The position numbers were made by a program, and so were the translations under genes. DNA of 38,361 nt from an uncultured Rikenellaceae bacterium (lineage in GTDB: Bacteria; Bacteroidota; Bacteroidia; Bacteroidales; Rikenellaceae): assembly GCA_944415565.1 (NCBI GenBank), contig CALYBQ010000018.1, positions 1 through 38,361 of the forward strand, written 5' to 3'. Of this stretch, positions 34,968 to 38,361 are shown in pieces (position 1 is the stretch's first letter; each line of letters starts with the position of its first letter). The notes beneath the pieces are model-generated. The model did no database searches. It saw only the letters and a program-made list of their open reading frames with translations, and had not been told where the DNA came from.

Positions 34968-35044
34968 TGCAAATTTCCGACATCGCAAGACACCGGGCCA
35001 TATTTCTATGTTTTTTTTGCATAGCACCGTACAATCAAAGTTCC

Positions 35045-35052
35045 TATCTTTA
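35045..35052 (+). promoter_or_regulatory. Promoter -7 element of nitroreductase gene
   Basis: TATCTTTA, one base off the -7 consensus, ends 28 nt before the ATG at 35081. A TTTG at 35016-35019 is further away than usual for a -33. Confidence 0.4.
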
Positions 35053-35080
35053 CGCGACACAAGTAAAACACAAAATCGTC

Positions 35081-35614
35081 ATGAAATTCTCAGAACTGGC
35101 AAAACTCAGACAAAGCGACCGCAGGTATCAGGACAAACCTGTCGAAAGAGCCAAGATAGAGCAATGTATAGAGACGGCCCGCCTGTCTCCGTCAGCCAAC
35201 AATTCGCAACCGTGGAAGTTCGTCATAGTGGACGATCCCGCACTCAAGGATAAGATCGGACAATGCGCGGCAGGCATGGGCATGAACAAATTCGTTCCGC
35301 AGGCCCCGATAATCGTCGCGATAGTGATGGAAAAGACAGGTGCGCTCACGTCGTTGGCAAGCGTCATCAAGGACAAGGAATTTCCTCTGCTGGACATAGG
35401 CATCGCCTCCAACCAGTTTTGCCTGCAAGCGGCAGATATCGGGCTCGGAACGTGCATAGTGGGATGGTTCGACGAAAAAAACGTCAAGAAGTTGTTGGGC
35501 GTAGACCGCAAGAAAAGGATTCCGCTGCTCATAACCGTAGGCTACCCGGCATCGTCCACACGCGAAAAGTCCCGCAAACCGTTAGACAAGGTATGCAGTT
35601 GGAACAAATATTAA
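35081..35614 (+). CDS. Nitroreductase-family flavoprotein
   Basis: An FMN-dependent oxidoreductase of the nitroreductase fold. Seen: RQSDRRYQDKPVE at the N-terminus (FMN-phosphate contact), ARLSPSANNSQPWKFVIV (34-51), and GIASNQFCLQAADIGLGTCIVGWFD. The start at 35081 (MKFSELAKLR) matches the family and lies below a -7 box; length 177 is typical of the short members. The physiological substrate is not readable. Confidence 0.93.
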   Translation: MKFSELAKLRQSDRRYQDKPVERAKIEQCIETARLSPSANNSQPWKFVIVDDPALKDKIGQCAAGMGMNKFVPQAPIIVAIVMEKTGALTSLASVIKDKEFPLLDIGIASNQFCLQAADIGLGTCIVGWFDEKNVKKLLGVDRKKRIPLLITVGYPASSTREKSRKPLDKVCSWNKY

Positions 35615-35690
35615 GCAGCACGAAACGCACCAAGCAGTGGCTCGCAATCGAAAGTCGGTCATAGTGATAGCCCCCTCTGACAGCAACTTG

Positions 35691-36170
35691 TCAGGCAATA
35701 AGGTCGGCAACATCGGCCCCGAGAAAATCGACGAGGTCTGTCGGCGCTAATTTGATCTGCAAGCCCCTGATGCCGGCACTGATATAAATATACGTCTCGT
35801 CAAGGGCATGACTGTCGATATAGGTCGGGAATCGTTTCTTCATGCCTATCGGCGAGCAGCCGCCGCGCACATAACCGGTCAACGGAAGCAACTCTTTCAT
35901 GGGGATTAGGTCCGCTTTCTTGTTGCCGGATATTTTCGCGGCTTTCTTCAGGTCCACCTCCGCGTCACCCGGAATTACACATACGAAAAAGCCATGCCTG
36001 TCGCCGCTCAGCACAAGCGTTTTAAATAACAGACCAGCCCTTACACCAAGTTGTTCGGCCACATGGATGGCCGAAAGATCGTTCTCGTCAACCTCGTAAG
36101 TGTTTAGACTGTACGCGACCCGTGCCTTGTCCAGCAACCGGGCGGCGTTAGTCTTCGTCTCCTTTCCCAT
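35691..36170 (-). CDS. ybaK: Cys-tRNA(Pro) deacylase, YbaK/EbsC family
   Basis: A trans-acting editing enzyme that hydrolyses Cys wrongly attached to tRNA-Pro. Seen: LLFKTLVLSGD with the conserved Lys and GYVRGGCSPIGMKKRFP, the hallmark loop. Length 159 is normal. It follows yjdM by 29 nt on the same strand, so both share the promoter at 36552-36559. A small stem CTGACA / TGTCAG overlaps the stop codon. Confidence 0.95.
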   Translation of the reverse strand: MGKETKTNAARLLDKARVAYSLNTYEVDENDLSAIHVAEQLGVRAGLLFKTLVLSGDRHGFFVCVIPGDAEVDLKKAAKISGNKKADLIPMKELLPLTGYVRGGCSPIGMKKRFPTYIDSHALDETYIYISAGIRGLQIKLAPTDLVDFLGADVADLIA

Positions 36171-36199
36171 AACCCAGTAAATTTATCGGAAAATAGCGC

Positions 36200-36526
36200 T
36201 TATTTTTTCAGGAAACACGTTTTAAGGACGATGCTGCTACCCTCTATCTTGCAGTCCACCTCGTCCGGATTATCGGTGAGGCGTATGCTGCGAACCTTCG
36301 TGCCACGCTTTATTACCATCGAGGAACCTTTGACTTTCAAATCCTTGATGACCGTCACCGCATCGCCGTCTAAAAGCTCGGCCCCGTTGCTATCCCTCGG
36401 TTTATCGTGCGCGGCAGGCTGCTCGTCACCGTTCCACTCATGTCCGCATACGGGACATATCAACAATGCTCCGTCGGTATATACGCTATCGGCAGCGCAA
36501 ACCGGGCAATCTGGAAATTCGTTCAT
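36200..36526 (-). CDS. yjdM: YjdM/PhnA-family zinc-ribbon protein
   Basis: A small protein formerly called alkylphosphonate utilisation protein PhnA. The zinc ribbon is Cys7, Cys10, Cys24 and Cys27 (CPVC..CPVC); the C-terminal domain reads LLDGDAVTVIKDLKVKGSSMVIKRGT, typical of the family. Length 108. No phosphonate genes are near; true function is unknown. Confidence 0.95.
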   Translation of the reverse strand: MNEFPDCPVCAADSVYTDGALLICPVCGHEWNGDEQPAAHDKPRDSNGAELLDGDAVTVIKDLKVKGSSMVIKRGTKVRSIRLTDNPDEVDCKIEGSSIVLKTCFLKK

Positions 36527-36551
36527 TCCGTTCTATGATTTAGTTCGGGGG

Positions 36552-36559
36552 CAAAGATA
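36552..36559 (-). promoter_or_regulatory. yjdM-ybaK promoter -7 element
   Basis: Minus-strand TATCTTTG, an exact match, 26 nt upstream of the yjdM ATG. Confidence 0.55.
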
Positions 36560-36665
36560 ATCAATCCTGCGAGTAAACAGGCATACCTGCGACTGGCCAC
36601 CAGTTGCCACGAGACAAAACATACACTATATGGACCGGCATATACTCTTTTTTAACAATTTACCG

Positions 36666-36673
36666 TATCTTTG
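36666..36673 (+). promoter_or_regulatory. Promoter -7 element of second DEAD-box gene
   Basis: TATCTTTG, an exact match. It gives a leader of about 70 nt before the ATG at 36752. Confidence 0.55.
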
Positions 36674-36751
36674 CCTGTCCGATAATCGCCCTGCATGGCA
36701 GAAAGGCATTACCGCGACAGAGAACATCATGTCAACAAGCACAGCAACACC

Positions 36752-38029
36752 ATGACATTCAAGGAACTCAACATTTCTAAGAATATACTGAGAGCAATCG
36801 GAGAGAAAGGATACGAAACCCCTACGCCGATACAGGAGAAAGCGATACCAGTCGCATTACAGGGTAAGGACATACTCGGCATAGCTCAGACAGGTACGGG
36901 TAAAACGGCAGCATTCGCAATACCTATTATCAACGACTTGATCGCGGCAGCACAGGAAGAAGCACGCATAGCACGCGAACATGCAATAAACGCACAATCG
37001 GTTCAGGAAGCGGAAGCGACGATGCCAGAAGCAGCAGATTCGCCCTCTGAGGATGCGGGAGGGAACAAACGCCAGCCGCGTAACCGCAAAGGCCCAAGAA
37101 GAGACAAACCCGCTGTAAAGCGCAACATCAAGGCTCTCATTCTTACTCCGACCCGTGAACTGGCTGCACAGATAAGCGACAGCGTCAAGGACTACGCCAA
37201 GTATACCAACCTGCAACACTGTGTCATTTTCGGCGGTGTTAAGCAGCGGCCGCAGACGGAAAAGCTGCAACGCGGTGTAGATATTCTTATCGCTACCCCG
37301 GGACGTCTCAACGACCTTATCAACCAAGGTTTCGTGTCGCTGGACACCATCACCCATTTCGTTTTGGACGAGGCGGACCGTATGCTCGACATGGGGTTCA
37401 TAGCCGACATCAAATGGATAGTCTCGCGGCTTCCGGAGAGACGCCAAACGCTTTTCTTCTCAGCCACAATGCCCCCCGCCATCGTATCTCTGTCCCGCTC
37501 GATGCTCGACCATCCGATACGCATAGAAATCACACCCGAAGCCCCGATAGTCGAGACAATCGAACAGATGATGTACTTCGTGGACCAAAAAGATAAAAAG
37601 AACCTGCTCATAGAGTTGCTCCGTAAAGAACAGGAAAAATCGGTGTTGGTGTTCGCCCGAACGAAACACAGCGCCGACCGCATAGCCCGCACCCTGACGA
37701 AAGCCGGCATAGGCAGCGAAGCTATCCACGGCGATAAGACTCAGGGTGCACGCCAACGAGCCCTCGCCAACTTCAAAAACGGCAAAACTCGGGTAATGAT
37801 CGCAACCGACATAGCGGCCCGCGGTCTGGACATCTCGGATTTGCCCATAGTGATAAATTACGACATGCCGGACATCGCCGAGACCTATATACACCGCATC
37901 GGCCGAACAGGTAGGGCTGGCCATAAAGGCATGGCGCTATCTTTCTGCACGGAAGAGGAACACACGATGTACCGCGACATACAGAAACTCACCGGCAAAC
38001 CAATCCCGGCAGAACTCTATTCCATGTAA
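36752..38029 (+). CDS. RhlE-like DEAD-box RNA helicase with insertion
   Basis: An ATP-dependent RNA helicase close to RhlE. Motifs: Q motif (22-29), AQTGTGKT (45-52), PTRELAAQ (132-139), TPGR (182-185), LDEADRMLDMGF (205-216), SAT (237-239), ARGLD and HRIGRTGRAG. About 60 extra residues (roughly 64-124) lie between motifs I and Ia: first a helical Ala/Glu-rich stretch, then a Lys/Arg-rich one (KRQPRNRKGPRRDK). The C-terminal basic tail usual in RhlE is missing; the protein ends at 425 soon after the helicase core. The start at 36752 (MTFKELN) matches relatives; an in-frame ATG at 36695 adds a non-family tail. Confidence 0.94.
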   Translation: MTFKELNISKNILRAIGEKGYETPTPIQEKAIPVALQGKDILGIAQTGTGKTAAFAIPIINDLIAAAQEEARIAREHAINAQSVQEAEATMPEAADSPSEDAGGNKRQPRNRKGPRRDKPAVKRNIKALILTPTRELAAQISDSVKDYAKYTNLQHCVIFGGVKQRPQTEKLQRGVDILIATPGRLNDLINQGFVSLDTITHFVLDEADRMLDMGFIADIKWIVSRLPERRQTLFFSATMPPAIVSLSRSMLDHPIRIEITPEAPIVETIEQMMYFVDQKDKKNLLIELLRKEQEKSVLVFARTKHSADRIARTLTKAGIGSEAIHGDKTQGARQRALANFKNGKTRVMIATDIAARGLDISDLPIVINYDMPDIAETYIHRIGRTGRAGHKGMALSFCTEEEHTMYRDIQKLTGKPIPAELYSM

Positions 38030-38159
38030 TTCAGGCAAATGGTAACAGTGTATGAAAGCCACATGTAAACTGGAGCAGATAACAGGTTTTATGCAAGGAA
38101 AGAATACTGTTTTTACCATACTGCAAACTATAAACTTACACAGGGAACTCCACAACATA

Positions 38160-38192
38160 AAAATGCCGACATCTTAGTGATGTCGGCATTTT
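38160..38192. terminator. Terminator after second DEAD-box gene
   Basis: A perfect 14-bp stem AAAATGCCGACATC / GATGTCGGCATTTT with loop TTAGT, 131 nt after the stop. It is symmetrical and may also end the minus-strand gene at 38250. The rest of 38030-38249 shows only a G run. Confidence 0.8.
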
Positions 38193-38232
38193 AGTATTAA
38201 ACCCCTCCGTTTCTCTTGTTATATGGGTAAAC

Positions 38233-38241
38233 GGGGGGGGG
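38233..38241. repeat. Run of nine G
   Basis: A mononucleotide G9 tract (C9 on the minus strand) 8 nt past the stop of the partial minus-strand gene. Such tracts slip during replication, but here it is outside the coding region. Confidence 0.9.
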
Positions 38242-38249
38242 TAATGTTT

Positions 38250-38360
38250 TTATATTTTAACGCACCTGATCTGGTAAGCGTTTGCGGTTTTGTCGGCCTC
38301 TTTGGCATATGGGTCAATGAGCGTTTCGTGGAACCTGAAGTATGTGGTTTCGCCATTCCT
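38250..38360 (-). CDS. C-terminal fragment of a probable FISUMP-like surface protein
   Basis: An open frame of 36 codons enters from the right edge on the minus strand and ends with TAA at 38252-38250; its product ends TANAYQIRCVKI. The ending A-Y-x-I/V-R-C-V-K/R is typical of Bacteroidota lipoproteins with the Fibrobacter succinogenes major paralogous (FISUMP) domain. Only the tail is present, so the call rests on this motif and could be wrong. A stop hairpin at 38160-38192 lies downstream. Confidence 0.55.
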   Translation of the reverse strand, partial: RNGETTYFRFHETLIDPYAKEADKTANAYQIRCVKI

Positions 38361-38361
38361 T

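Overview
The window is bacterial chromosome from the phylum Bacteroidota, most likely order Bacteroidales. Three things point there: repeated promoter -7 elements of the TAnnTTTG type, few Shine-Dalgarno sites, and the gene families present (a Tricorn-like exported S41 protease, an SDR-type mannonate oxidoreductase, a RseC-RnfB pair, a FISUMP-like C-terminus). Frequent use of the Ile codon ATA and roughly 50% GC could suit a Rikenellaceae relative (Alistipes-like), but that is a guess. Most of the window looks like stable chromosome; no transposase, integrase, phage gene or CRISPR array was seen.

Layout. 1-2830: the 5' end of an Rnf operon (rseC-like, then rnfB running off the edge), nadE with an apparently dead glutaminase site, and a tRNA-Phe with its own promoter and terminator. 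2925-6348: an AT-rich acyltransferase-3 membrane protein, a secreted S41 peptidase and, divergently, a secreted DNA/RNA nuclease. 6531-12992: a 1068-residue exported Tricorn-like protease, an EamA exporter, and a LysR regulator followed by a YeiH-type transporter with palindromes over its promoter. 13011-16148: an IbrA/IbrB-like cassette (GNAT, PAPS-reductase-fold protein and ParB-fold protein with overlapping genes), divergent from a small Rrf2-like regulator that carries a perfect 22-bp palindrome on its promoter. This is the best candidate for an uncharacterised system here. A possible small RNA lies at the cassette's downstream end.

16373-21397: an AraC regulator, a CPA2 antiporter with a UspA-like tail, a TSUP transporter with a Cys-rich YgbA-type protein, and a DJ-1/PfpI protein. 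21505-28778: a complete glucuronate route in two minus-strand operons: exuT, SDR uxuB-type oxidoreductase, uxuA and uxaC, then kdgK-eda. Together these take up hexuronate, isomerise it to fructuronate, reduce it to mannonate, dehydrate it to KDG, phosphorylate it to KDPG and split that to pyruvate and glyceraldehyde-3-phosphate. No regulator for the route lies in the window.

29083-38361: a nitronate-monooxygenase-family flavoprotein with a four-Cys cluster, a GH10 xylanase that may feed the uronate/xylan theme, two DEAD-box RNA helicases (one with a DbpA-type RNA-binding domain and basic tail, one with an unusual insertion), an MFS exporter with a long GC-rich leader, a nitroreductase, yjdM-ybaK, and the C-terminal fragment of a probable surface/lipoprotein at the right edge.

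Functions are assigned from recognised motifs and family memory; no database search was run. Several start codons were moved downstream of the longest possible reading frame where a signal peptide, family N-terminus or promoter element argued for it.
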